Positions 12,222-23,384 of a stretch of DNA of 64,000 nt are shown here, piece by piece (within the stretch, counting starts at the first letter, position 1; every line of letters begins with the position of its first letter). The stretch spans positions 15,369,020 through 15,433,019 of the forward strand of contig CM034234.1 in the NCBI GenBank assembly GCA_019916065.1, written 5' to 3'. The position numbers and the translations under genes were made by a program. The notes below the pieces were generated by a model. The model was not told the DNA's origin, did not search any database, and saw only the letters and a list, made by a program, of their open reading frames with translations. Origin of the DNA: Vitellaria paradoxa. Lineage: Eukaryota > Streptophyta > Magnoliopsida > Ericales > Sapotaceae.

Positions 12222-12587
12222 TAGAGAGCTGAGATTGAGATTGAGAGCAGAATTTATTGGGGGTAAAACATAACCTTAAAAAATTGAAATATATACATAT
12301 ACACGGGTACAAGTTGGGGTAGAGATGGATTAGAGAACGGGTAGGATAAAGTATAGAATGGAAACAGACTCATACCGTACTTTATCCTATCTCTAAATTT
12401 TTTAAAAAAATGTCCCCATATTCTACTCGATTTTCAAAAAATCTCTAAATTTCCTATCCATTCAGAGAGATTATATAAGGTACGAACGGGTCGGTCGAGA
12501 TGGTTATTCTTATATCTTATTCTTACATTTTTCTCTCAAACTTATTCTTAGAAAACGCTAAAATGACTTAATCTTTGTTATACAATC

Positions 12588-12822
12588 AAGGGGCAGACCT
12601 AAGATTTGAACTTTACCGGGATTAAATAAAAAATTTAAAAATAAAGTGAACTGAGTTACAAAAATTTAAATTGAATAAAAAGTTTAAAAATAAAATAAAC
12701 TGAATTATAAAAATTTAGATTGGATTAAATTTAAAAAAATATAATTTTTGAACTAAAATTTTTTTTGAGCCAAACTACTTGAGTTATAATTCAAGACAAC
12801 CTTGGCTGTCGATCCGCCCATG
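12588..12822. repeat. Small MITE-like element with GGGGCAGACC / GGATCCGCCC-type ends
   Basis: Starts AAGGGGCAGACCTAAG and ends CTGTCGATCCGCCC, so the ends are imperfect inverted repeats. The interior is AT-rich with internally repeated TAAAAAATTTAAAAATAAAGT-like phrases. The same style of ends is seen around 44933-45817. Confidence 0.45.
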
Positions 12823-13212
12823 TGTACAATAAGTCTCAGCAAGAAAAGCTGCCGTGATAAAATAATCGTAATTTTTCCATCCAAACCACTAATCTTTCCA
12901 GTAAGCACTCTATTGCAATGCACTTAGTGGTCATCCAGCGAATTTCTTTTGCGCTTGTACACTTCTTGACTTTTACCAACGAGTCACTGCAGCTTTTAGT
13001 GAAATACTGTACTATTATACCAGTATTTGTCCTTTTTCTAGTGCTTTAGTTTAATGAGTATAAATCACACCTCTAACACAAACTGACTTATTTAAGAGCC
13101 AATCAACTCAAGTAAGTGTATCATTCAATGTCTTGAATTGATCACTTGCATACCCCAAATTAGAATAAGGTTTCATTTACATTAACTCTACAAGAACTAG
13201 AGTTAAAAGTAT

Positions 13213-13253
<41 letters not shown>

Positions 13254-13988
13254 TGATTTTAACTAATTAGTGGGCATGGCTAGCCAGAAGATATGGAAGA
13301 TGACACGTATCTAATCATTTACACTCTAGGTTGTCTTTATATCCAAGGATTTAAAATTTAAAAATTTTGTATTATTTATTATTGGAGAATTATTTTAACA
13401 TAATTTTATTAATTTAAACGTGGACTTTATTTTGAATTTGAGTTATTTAATGTGACAAGTTATAATAAATTTAAAATCATTATAAAAAATAATTATTTAA
13501 AATACATTATTGATAATTCAACTATATATGTTAAGGTCCTGTTTGGCCACACTAAATTTCACCAAAACTTATCAATTTTAACTACTTTTTGTACTTTCCT
13601 CTAATTAAAAATTTCCACCTATCACTTTTATGTCACATTTTTCTACTTTTATTATACTTTTTTTTTTTTCACTTTTGGTTTACCAAACGGACCCTATGTA
13701 TATAGTGGCTTTACTATTTTAATAGTAGTTATGACAACTTTCTAAATTATTTTGTTTTTATATTTCAATACAATATAATTTTAAATCCATTCATTTAAAA
13801 TTCACGTGTCCAAACGGAGCGGAATCATTTACACAAATATGGCGTGTAATTAACTTAGTTCTGGTGTAACTATTTTGTCCTCTTTCAGAGTGTAATCAAT
13901 TCATAATTTGAAAGAACAGTGTGAATTCCTTTACGCACTGTCACCGAAACGGTTTTAAATTTGAAGCCCTAACAAAAACAAATAAGCC
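12823..13988. other. Gene-free stretch with small repeats
   Basis: No supported gene. A MITE-like body lies at about 13534-13694, between GTCCTGTTTGGCC and GGTTTACCAAACGGACCC, which form an imperfect inverted pair. The compound AT/GA microsatellite is listed separately. Confidence 0.4.
13216..13252. repeat. Compound (TA)n(GA)n microsatellite
   Basis: TA repeat running directly into a GA repeat. Confidence 0.9.

Positions 13989-14022
<34 letters not shown>
13989..14022. repeat. (AAT)n microsatellite
   Basis: About eleven AAT units. Confidence 0.95.
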
Positions 14023-14024
<2 letters not shown>

Positions 14025-14078
14025 GTGTTACTGGTCCTGGATAGAAATTAAAACAATTAAGATTGCAAATCAATTTAA

Positions 14079-14226
14079 GTTCCGTTTAAAGTGACAAAAA
14101 ATTTAAAAAAAAATAAAAAATATTAAAAAATTTCTAAAAATTATTCACTTTTTTCTTATTACATAAATTATAAACTCACGATTTATTTTACTTTATCTCA
14201 CTTTTTATCACTTTAAATATACTCTT
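14079..14226. repeat. MITE-like repeat family R4, copy 1
   Basis: Begins CCGTTTAAAGTGACAAAAAA and ends CACTTTTTATCACTTTAAA. It shares size and order of landmarks (TTATTACATAAATTA in the middle) with copies at 22626, 23072 and 62225. Confidence 0.55.
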
Positions 14227-14398
14227 ATTATAATTGAAGTAATCAATCGACCTAATTATAAGGATGGCCCGCTTAAAAAGGCATTTGATTCCATACACAA
14301 TTAATTAATTAACCAATCCTTGATGATTTTTGAGGTTAGAAAGAGAAATTAGTTAATTAGCTCACAGTTTATTTTAACTATATCCACATATGCACATT

Positions 14399-14610
14399 CA
14401 GCATCGCATCAATCTTCTAATCCCTACACGTTAGAATTGGCAAGCAAAGAACAATTAGCTTAATTTTCTTAATTGCTAACTTTATCTCCATTTAGCATCT
14501 CCATCTTCTAATCCCCCACGTTACCATTGGCAAGCAAGGAATACTTAGCTCAATTTTCTTACTAACTTTATTTCCGTTTAGCATCTGCGTCTTCTAATCC
14601 ATCACGTTAT
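14399..14610. repeat. Tandem repeat, 2.3 copies of a 86-91 bp unit
   Basis: The phrase CTTCTAATCC recurs at 14414, 14505 and 14591. It is preceded each time by GCATC(T/G) and followed by CACGTT, and the first two units continue ATTGGCAAGCAA and TTAGCT(T/C)AATTTTCTTA. Confidence 0.85.
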
Positions 14611-14726
14611 ATAGCACAAACGTAAAATGATTAACTTATGCCAAATTCCACATATTTTTAATTAACTGAAGCAAATCACTTAATAAGTAAGTTAAAGAAT
14701 GACTTCTTTTGAATAGGTAAATGTAA

Positions 14727-14896
14727 TATATATATATATATATACAGGGAGATGGACATAGAATTTATAATTAAAAAAAGAAGTGAGAAAATAATTATAA
14801 AATAAAAATATAATTTTTAAGCAAATAGAAACAAGAACAATGAGATATAAATTTGTATTTTAGTTGAGTAAGAATAATTCCTTCCAATGAATCTCG

Positions 14897-14929
<33 letters not shown>

Positions 14930-15046
14930 GAAAATCAGCATTGTTTTTGCATTATAATAAACAAAACTTCCTTCGAATTAAATAATAGCTTTACTAAAGT
15001 GGGATTACCACCACCTTGATATATACATATATATATATATATATAT
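14727..15046. repeat. Three (TA)n microsatellites
   Basis: TA runs at about 14727-14744, 14901-14930 and 15019-15046, separated by ordinary AT-rich DNA with no supported gene. Confidence 0.85.
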
Positions 15047-16415
15047 TGCGCTGCTTTAACTAAATGATTGTGAAGTGGGTTACCACCAAACCCTAATTAC
15101 TCTTAATTATCTGTTCTCATATCTCAAACAAAACTTTTCTTCCTCCTTAATAATTTTCATTATAATATTACAAAGATAAACATATTCTATAACTTTGAGG
15201 AAGAGGATAGGATCATTATTTTTCAACGTGAATAGTTAATTGTAAATTAAAAGCATTTTCCTCATTGCATGATAGAGGGGGCGGGGGCCATGCGCGGGTG
15301 GATAAATCACTTAAAAGAGTGTGGAATGGGTTTTGAGGTACAACTAACTTCAACCTAATTAATTAATTACTGATTATATTTACTAAGAATTAATCTAACC
15401 CAAACTAGGAGCCACGTACGTAATGATCATTACAATAGATCGAGTTGGATAATTAATGTTGGAATCTATTGGCACAAACACAAAACTCTTTGAACAAAAG
15501 AAATGAGAAAGATTAGAAGTAAGGTTCCAATTAAGCTTTCCGTTGATAGATTTAGGTGTGCCTTTCTTAAAATATTTGTATACATGCATCGCAACACCGA
15601 TTCATTTAATGTTGCGTTTAAACAATTTTAATTACAAAAAAGGTGGTTGTGGATTTGAGATTGAAGTTTCTTGAAGTTGAAATTGTATTTTCAGTTTTTG
15701 AATTCTCATTAAAGTTTATTTACGATCAGAGTTAAAATATTTTCATCTATTAGATGAACTTTTATTAGAATTAAAATGTTAAAAATATAATTTAAACTCT
15801 TAAATTTATATTTTAACTTTAAAATTCCCTCTTTCATGCATAAATCCGTATACAAAACTTGCAATTAGTTTAAAAGTAAAAGATGCATTACTTATTAATT
15901 AAGTATTTCAATTGCTAATTCGATGCGTCGAGATGAGTTGACACAAGTACACCAAAAAATAAAAATAGGTTTAAGAATCTCATAAAGCTACTAATTAATA
16001 ATCACGCGTAAGAATGAAGAAGTATATATGCCTCTTTCAAGAGACGACGTGGAAAAAAATAAAATAAAAAATTGTCACTACTTCACTTAAATTATTAGTT
16101 TTGATGTATATGCATATGCGTGTATATATATACATGTATATCTTTTCTTTCTTTGGTAACTAATTAGTGCATTTCTTTTTGCAGTACAAAGCAAGTATGA
16201 ATGGATAATGCAATATAAGGTGCGTAAGAAGATTATAGAAGCTAGATATATAGATATGAAAATGGAATCTTGTTGTAGTTTTACAAAAAGATTATTCTGA
16301 GGGATTTACCAGTTCGTCAAGATGATTATTCTTGCACGCAGACACATCCAAACACAGGTTAACGCAGATAAAAATATTATTTGAAAACCACAAATAACAT
16401 AAAATCGCATGCATG

Positions 16416-16460
<45 letters not shown>

Positions 16461-17202
16461 ATGTATATATGCCATTTTTATGAAATTTTATCCTGATGCG
16501 GAGGAAGAAAACAATCATAATAAGGACAAATTAAGAACTCACCTCAGTTAATTAAGTATTAATATTTATAAATCATTGGTCAATATTTTATTAATAGATA
16601 GTTGAGTAGGTATATTTCACACTCACCTTTTCATGAAGAAATTGATGGCAACCTGTATAGCTAGTAACTTATTCCCAAAACTGTAGTGAGCTATATCCGT
16701 GGAAGAAACATTTTGACATGCACATAGGGAATATATATATATATATATATATATATCCTCCTCTGCAAGCATAGAAGAATTAATTAAGAAATAAAAATAT
16801 AGTATATATGAAAAAAAAATTAATTTATTTAAAATAACCCTAAATATGTATTAATAAGAAAATATTCAAAGGAAAGAAATAGGTGAGTAGTAATTAATCC
16901 CCCATCTTTAAAATGTTAGCTAAATGATTTGTCGTATATGTGAGGACAATTCAGAGGGGAAGGCGTGTCATTTTTCTTTTTTAACACCAATAATTATGAC
17001 TTTGGTAAAATTCTGCCAATGAAGGTCCTGAAAGATATTAAAAGTTTTTCTTTTATCCTTGAATTATTTTTTTTTTCACGAAAAGATTTTTTTAGTTTGA
17101 AGTTTTACAATTTTAATATACATTAATTAGATCAAGCCTGTCGTGTTATTTCGTTAGAATATGTTATAAATTTTTTAATTCAAAATAAAATTAATATATG
17201 TA
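15047..17202. other. Gene-free stretch
   Basis: No supported gene. It contains a compound (CATA)n(TA)n(GT)n microsatellite at 16406-16470 and a (TA)n run at 16729-16756. Small frames here (for example 15395-15589 minus) show no family features. Confidence 0.45.
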
Positions 17203-17440
17203 TAGGCCCTATTTGCTTCACTAACTTTCACCAAGAAAAAAAATATTAATTTTCACCAATTTTCTCTAACTTTCTCCACCAAATAAAAAGTCAAATTTTA
17301 TCAACTTTTTATTCAACTTTTATCAATTTTCTTCAACTTTTACAAACTTTTACAAATTTTTTCTAACATTCAACACCTGCCAAAGTGGTACATGTCAAAC
17401 TTCTGTACAAAATTTATAAAAATTTGAGTTGCCAAACGGT
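17203..17440 (+). repeat. MITE-like repeat family R5, copy 2
   Basis: Starts near TAGGCCCTATTTGCTTC and ends GTTGCCAAACGGTTTC. The interior shares with 2944-3423 the order TTTCACC, TCCACCAAATA, ATCAACTTTT, ACAAATTTTT, CATTCAACACC and TTGTACAAAATT-like blocks. Confidence 0.5.
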
Positions 17441-17692
17441 TTCATAATAAATAACTTATTATTATTAGTTCATATAAAAGTATCTGTAATTTGAAGATAA
17501 CCACGGATATTTTGCCCCAAATTGATTTTGATGAATTTGATTCAACAATGATACTTTCCAACGTAGCAGTTGTGGGAGCTCCTAGTCTAAATATAGAATA
17601 TAATAACTAGTCACTTCTACGAACTTGTTTTTTGATTAGATGTAGATTTGTCTAACAATATTTTGAGTACACGAGAAATTAAGGCGTCGTTT

Positions 17693-18420
17693 AATTTATT
17701 TTTATCTTTTGTTTTTTATTTTTATTTTTTATTTTCTATTTGGAGCTCATTTGTCATTTTGTGTTTTTGAATATAAGGAAAATAGGTCAAATACATTTGG
17801 TTACTTGTATTTCTAAAATCTATTTTAAAAAATAAAAAATAAGTTTACACATCCCATTGCACTAATCGGGGGCGTTCATAGTGACTGAGGGGGTCGAAGA
17901 CCAAGAAGTGAGTTATTTATACCAAGCATTCTTCTTATGACTAGATCCAATCTCCTGATCACTAAAATACCCCTAGAGGGGGATAAGGCTAAGCAGAGTG
18001 AAAAGGGTTTTTCATGAGATGGAAAATGAAAACTATTAGCCCCACACGAGGTTTGTGAATAAGTAATTGTCTAATAATGAGCAAGGGATATCCGTCTTTT
18101 TGCTCTCTTAGTTATCGAGAAGGTTGCCCAAAAGCGGTATATAAGGCATACCCGATAAAATTTACAAGTAAACCAGATATAAAGATGGCGACAAACGAAA
18201 AGTTTAAGAGTAAGTATTACACAATCTCCAAGATCATTTTTTTGAAAAAAAAAAAGAGAATAGATCGTCTATTTTTATACCACATATCCTATTTTGACAT
18301 TTTCAACTTAAAATAAGAAAAATAAAACTTTTTTTATTTTTTTATTTTGAGATTTTTAGAATATAAAACTAAAAACAGAATATAAAAAATAAAAAAATAA
18401 ACCCATACTACCTAAATGAC
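17693..18420. repeat. Repeat family R3, long copy with internal insert
   Basis: The outer parts match the 29330-29700 element: GTTTTTTATTTTT then GAGCTCATTTGTCATTTTGTG near the left, AAATACATTTGGTTACTTGT, ATAAGTTTACA, and on the right TTTTGAGATTTTTAGAA and ACTAAAAACAGAATA. Between them lies about 400 bp (about 17865-18290) of less AT-rich sequence absent from the other copy, so this copy carries extra DNA or the other lost it. A 79-codon frame at 18077-18316 inside the insert resembles nothing I recognise. Confidence 0.5.
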
Positions 18421-19104
18421 TTTGTATTGAGATAAAAACTAACATCATGTTATTAACAGGTCGAAGGGGAACGTATGGTTGCAACATACCTTTTTTATTA
18501 TATTTTGATTTGTGTGTTAAAAGCGATACATGGATGATTGTTTACCTATTTTAGATGTTATTAATTACTATATATAAATCTCAATTTTAAAATAATTAAT
18601 TTGTTCGTGATAAATTAATACTTTCAATGTATATACGCAAGACTATACAGTACTCAGCTTGATTTGGAAAGATATCACGCAATTCCATGGTTGATAAGTG
18701 TAGCTAAATCAGAAGGTAAATGAGAAAATTAAATGAATTAAGTTAGGTCGTATTAGGACTAATGATTAAGTTTTTTAGAACTTACAACGTTCTTGAGAAA
18801 AAGTAGATAGGACTGCCCTTTTGAGCGATGGGTAGGGCTTACCCTATTTTGCCCCCAAATTCTCTCTCTCTGTCTCTCCTCTTCATGTGCAGGTTGCCAG
18901 GCACATGTTACAGATTAACTAATAGCTCATTTTGATGGAGCATGCCTGGGCATCAGTTAATATGGCAGCTGGTAGCAAGTCTCATGACGCAATCATTATC
19001 ACAGTGAACAACACTCAATGAAGAAATTGAAATATCTAAGTTTCCAAAAGCTGTTGATGATATTTAAAACAGACTATGTACAATACAAATAATGTTAGTA
19101 GTTA
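18421..19104. other. Gene-free stretch
   Basis: No supported gene. The segment 18840-18990 is less AT-rich and contains a weak hairpin (TGCCAGGCACATG against CATGCCTGGGC) but does not match any conserved plant microRNA that I know. Confidence 0.4.
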
Positions 19105-20520
19105 TGTCATGCCCCTAATCTCGGGATAAGAATATAAAAATTAATTTCAATAATTAAAACCCTAAATTCAGGTTAAGTCAACATTGCATATATCAATTAA
19201 AACATTTATCATTTGCTCCTATTCCCATATTAAATAATAAAATAATAAATAAAAACATCATAATTCAATTCAACGTCACACCCCACTGATAATATTGATC
19301 TAAAGTTTACACTTCTACATTCCATATCACACAAATAAAAATATAATTAGTTCATAAAATAAACAAATATAAATCTAAGTTATCACCATTGGTATCAACT
19401 TAATTATGAGTGACTGCTCCTTGCTTTTATTGGGTCACCTGTAGTATGGAATAAGTAGCACCATTGTCCAATAGGTAAAATAGTATAAGTGTGCATGATT
19501 ATGCAGATATAACTCAAATACATAATATAATTCATAATAAACTCAACAAACTATAATAACTTAATGCAAGTATAATGCAATGGTGATATATTTTCTAGTA
19601 TCCATCTATCCCCAATCTAATTTTAAGATAAGTAATAGTAAACAAAGTACATAAGGCCACAAATCGCACTATTTACGCTTACGACGAACATTTATTTTAA
19701 AATATCTCTAGTGGGAACCAACTTACAACCCCTCTAGTTTAAGACTCAGGAGAACTGAATTACACCTCCTGACCTTTTTACTAAGCAACCGAGTTACATT
19801 CTTAATAAGATATCTGTTGATCTTAATCAAGATCCAACTGTAGTTCGGAGAAATCTCATAATAGTATATCTCAAGTTTAACATCCCAACTCACATGACTA
19901 ATATTTAGTCATATATATCGATTGAGAACTATCATGTATTTTCAAAATCTCTTTTTATCATTTTTTCCTAAAATCATGATTCCTATCCATATATATATAT
20001 GATCAGTGCCTCAACACATCAACAATAACCACATGATACTTTCAACCAAATCCATAATTACAATGTAATTTGGATGAATGATGCAATCCCAATTGCATAC
20101 ATATAATATGACCAGTCATGTAATATAACATCACCTCACATAAACAATGTATTTTCATTAGGCATAATGATGATTTGGGGACCAAAATATATTTAAGAAT
20201 CAAGAACCAATTGAAAGGCACAAAACAACATGTTCTATTCATAAAAGCCAAATTATGTTAAACTCAATAGCCCATCTTTCAAACTCGATCTGTCCAGACG
20301 CCCATTTGGATGACTGGGTACTCGGTCCATCTGAATGTCCATTCAAATGAGTAAGAACCTAGCCTGTCTGGACACCTGTCCAAATGACAGTACCCAGTAT
20401 CCATTTTTTGGATCCGTTTTTAACAAAAACCTGAGTCAAGACATCTACAAATCATCAATCTAAGCCAAAATCATAACATTTAATCATATATATGAACGTG
20501 TAATCATCAAACATGTTTTC
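19105..20520 (+). repeat. Diverged LTR of the same Tekay/Del-like family as the 34-38 kb solo LTRs, 3'-truncated
   Basis: Starts TGTCATGCCCCTAATC, like the TGTCACGCCCCTAAC start at 35305. Landmarks follow in the same order as 35305-36900: AATCGCACTATTTACGCTTAC, AACTTACAACCCC, AAGACTCAGG, a CATCTGTT-like phrase, AGAAAATCTCATAATA-like sequence, and ATTTTCAAAATCTC near 19940. The family's 3' end (GGTATTACA) is not found, so the copy is truncated around 20.5 kb or decayed. No internal retrotransposon coding region adjoins it. Confidence 0.75.
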
Positions 20521-21608
20521 TATTTTTTATTTTGGAGAAGAAAATTCAATCTAAAATAAAATAATTGAAAACAACAATAGTTAAACATAACAAAAAAAAA
20601 CATAAGTATTAGTAAATGGCCCTTAGTATTCTATTTTCACAATTAACCTGGGTTTATATGTATATATGTATTATATTAGAAAGTTATGTTTGAATGATAA
20701 TAAAGGGATGGGAAATTAGTAATGTTATGAGATGATATATAAAATTAGACATGATATTAGATTAATTTTTTTAGTGCGTGTTAGTCGGTTATAGAGTATA
20801 ATTGATATGATTTTACATGAGATAGTTTTAAATATTTGAATCTAAACGGGATGCTAATCTAAAAATAGCAAAATTTTATGTCATATGTTGGTGGCATTAT
20901 ATATCTCTTATTTTAGGGGTGTACTGAATTAAAAAAAGAAAAATCAAACATTAGATTTGTTAGATCCACATATTTGAAAATTCAATCCCCACTCTCATGT
21001 CAAGTAAACAAGCACAACCAAAGATCATTTGGTATGTGATTAAAAATAACGGATGGTAATTGTTATCATAACAATTGTTAACTTTTTTTTACCGTCATAT
21101 TTATTTTACTCATTTTACCATACCTCTTGAAAATTAACATATAACTATCGAAATGTTGTTAGATTTGAACTTTAACTAATGACCTACCACAAACAAAAAA
21201 CTATAAATTGTTTCCAAATTTCTTTAACTTTCTTTAATTTCTTAATTTTTACTCAATATCAAAAAGTTTAAAAATTATTAAAATTTACAAAAATATTATA
21301 TTTTTTTCATTTATTTACCAAACCGCCGTATATTTGAAGTTGGGGGCAATTAAGAAACTGAGAGTTGCTAATAAGTACGTACCATTAAATGTGTTATCTG
21401 TAAAAGATTTACAAAAAGACCGCAAAAAGTGGCATTTCCCTTCTCACTCCTCCTCAAGTGAAATAAAAGAGTACTTGGGCCATTTGATAATTTGTCAGGC
21501 TAACATTGCCCCCCAGCACCATATCAAAGTGAATTGCCAACTTTATCTGCATCAGAATATTTTATATCCAATAAAATATCAACTAAAACATGGGTTAATA
21601 CTTTGAAA
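20521..21608. other. Gene-free stretch
   Basis: AT-rich, no supported gene. The part 21180-21335 resembles the interior of family R5. A 90-codon frame at 21334-21606 ends at the SINE and shows no family features. Confidence 0.4.
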
Positions 21609-21864
21609 GGGGTAGTCAAGTTGGTTCGGATGATGGATTGAAGGGCCTGAGACCAATAGGTCCCGGGTTCGACTCCTTTTGAGGGCAGTCCTTCCTCTAA
21701 TTGTGGAGAGCCATCTAACAGCCTTCTCGGCTGAGCCGGTCAGTCAGGGCTTGCCTAGGCTGGTTTACCTTCTCGTGGTTCTTTGTCGGCTAGGGCCACG
21801 GGACGGGTTTCACTCAGTACGCACTCATGGGTAGCGGCTGCGGGTTTCTCCCCGATCCCAGAAG
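21609..21864 (+). mobile_element. tRNA-derived SINE, copy 1
   Basis: About 256 bp, nearly matched over its whole length by the SINE at 41306-41564. An RNA polymerase III A box (TAGTCAAGTTG, 21613-21623) and B box (GGTTCGACTCC, 21666-21676) are spaced as in a tRNA. The shared body carries CTAACAGC, GGGCTTGCCTAGGCTGGTTT and GTAGCGGCTGCGGGTTTC. It has no poly-A tail. Layout and body recall the plant Au SINE family, but this is from memory. No clean target duplication was found. Confidence 0.85.
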
Positions 21865-22625
21865 ATAAATATCAAATTTCTTCGGCTGATCAAAATTTTA
21901 GTTTAATTTTTATTTATTTCAATTTAAATCTTATCGGTTGATTGTGAGTATTCGTAAACAGGTATTTTGGGACAAACAACAGATAAATTTCCTTTTCTCT
22001 ATAAATCTCACAATCACTTTCTCTGCATGTTTAGTTTTTTGATATTATTCTTGTGCACGTAGTGATTTGATTGTGTGATTGTCCGATCCGAACAAAGTGA
22101 AATTGTATTCCTTTGTAGTATAGTGCAGTTAACTCTCTTTTTTTTTTTTTTTTTTTCTCATAAATGTAGTCAAACTTGTGCAAAACTACGCCAAATCTGT
22201 GTTTTTAATTTTTTTTTCCTATTATTTTGCGCACAATATTATAATTTGATCAAAATAATGGGATAACTTTTTTTTTTGGATGATTAATGTCAGTAAGGTA
22301 ATAGAATTTTCGATTTAAATTTAACAATAATTAGGTTAATTGGGATGGCGTCTATGCTGGCACACGTTTCTCAACAAAAAGGGTAATTGTCTCGCACATA
22401 TATATAAAGATATGATTTGGTATATCTAATTCGATCAAGTACTCGTAATTGAATTTTGATTTGAAACACTTTTTTTTTTTTCCCCTCTCTCTCTTATAGG
22501 CTAAAACCAGATTAGCAACAAATTAAACTGCTATTAATTACTGTGACAAAGAGAGGTGTTGCGGTGTCTAGGAATCAAAATTTGAGAAATGCTTGACTTG
22601 TTTGGCATCGTGGCAGCTTTTCAAC
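21865..22625. other. Gene-free stretch
   Basis: AT-rich; no supported gene; poly-T runs at about 22140 and 22470. Confidence 0.45.
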
Positions 22626-22774
22626 GGGTGCATTTGATTTATTAAAAAATATTTAAAAATTTTTAAAAACTTATAAAAGTCATTTATTTTTTATTTTACT
22701 ACACAAATTACGAACTGACAAATTATCTCATTTTATCTCAATTTATCTCATTTTTTGTCACTCCAAACGCACCC
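22626..22774. repeat. MITE family R4, copy 2
   Basis: 149 bp with imperfect terminal inverted repeats: left GGGTGCATTTGATTTATT, right TTGTCACTCCAAACGCACCC. The centre has TACACAAATTACGAACT, shared with other copies as an AATTTGTGTAGTAAA-like phrase. No coding capacity. Confidence 0.65.
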
Positions 22775-23071
22775 AATGTTACTTCTAGAAAAAAGTTAAT
22801 AAACTATAAAATCAAACATTATAATCTTTGGTAAGGAACAATTTTGATATCACCTATCATCGTATATATACATACATATATATATAATATATTTCAAATA
22901 GCACTACAATACTAATTGTCAGAGAGCACTGGCATCAGAAGTGCCATTCAAATTTAGTCAATTGCATCTAATATGAAATTAGCAAAAGCAGTAGTACTCT
23001 ACCCCTTCTTGTTTTCAAAATAGTGGTAGTTAGAACATAAAACAAATTGTTGGTATTGTACAATTGATTAA

Positions 23072-23213
23072 CACTCGTTTGGAGTGATAAAAAATTAATA
23101 AAAAAATTAATACAAATTGATATTTCGTAATTCGTGTAATAAGTAAAAAATTTAAATTTTTTAGAAATTATTAATTTTTTTTTTGATAAACTTTTGGTGC
23201 TCCAAAGCCACAC
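23072..23213. repeat. MITE family R4, copy 3
   Basis: Begins CACTCGTTTGGAGTGATAAA and ends GGTGCTCCAAAGCCAC. The central TTCGTAATTCGTGTAATAAG matches the central phrase of the other copies. Confidence 0.6.
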
Positions 23214-23276
23214 TAAAATAAAAAAACTTAGATACAATACTTGGCAATGTTCAACAATGACACCAGCTAGCCGAGA

Positions 23277-23348
23277 GAGAGGGGGAGAGAGAGAGAGTTG
23301 GCTTTTCCGAGAGCAGCAGCACTTTTTTGTAGGCTTCAGGCAGTGCAA

Positions 23349-23382
<34 letters not shown>
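23277..23382. repeat. Two (GA)n microsatellites
   Basis: GA runs at 23274-23298 and 23351-23382. The moderately GC-rich DNA that follows (23390-23610) gives frames on both strands that look like chance. Confidence 0.85.

Positions 23383-23384
<2 letters not shown>

Noticed and set aside
18840..18990. Possible microRNA precursor hairpin
   Set aside because: Pairing is short and imperfect, and none of the conserved plant microRNA sequences I know is present.
21609..21864. tRNA gene
   Set aside because: A and B boxes are present but there is no full cloverleaf, and a matching 256-bp body occurs elsewhere with a target duplication, so it is a SINE.
22968..23348. 126-codon minus-strand frame
   Set aside because: Runs through a MITE and a GA repeat; composition is that of repeat DNA.
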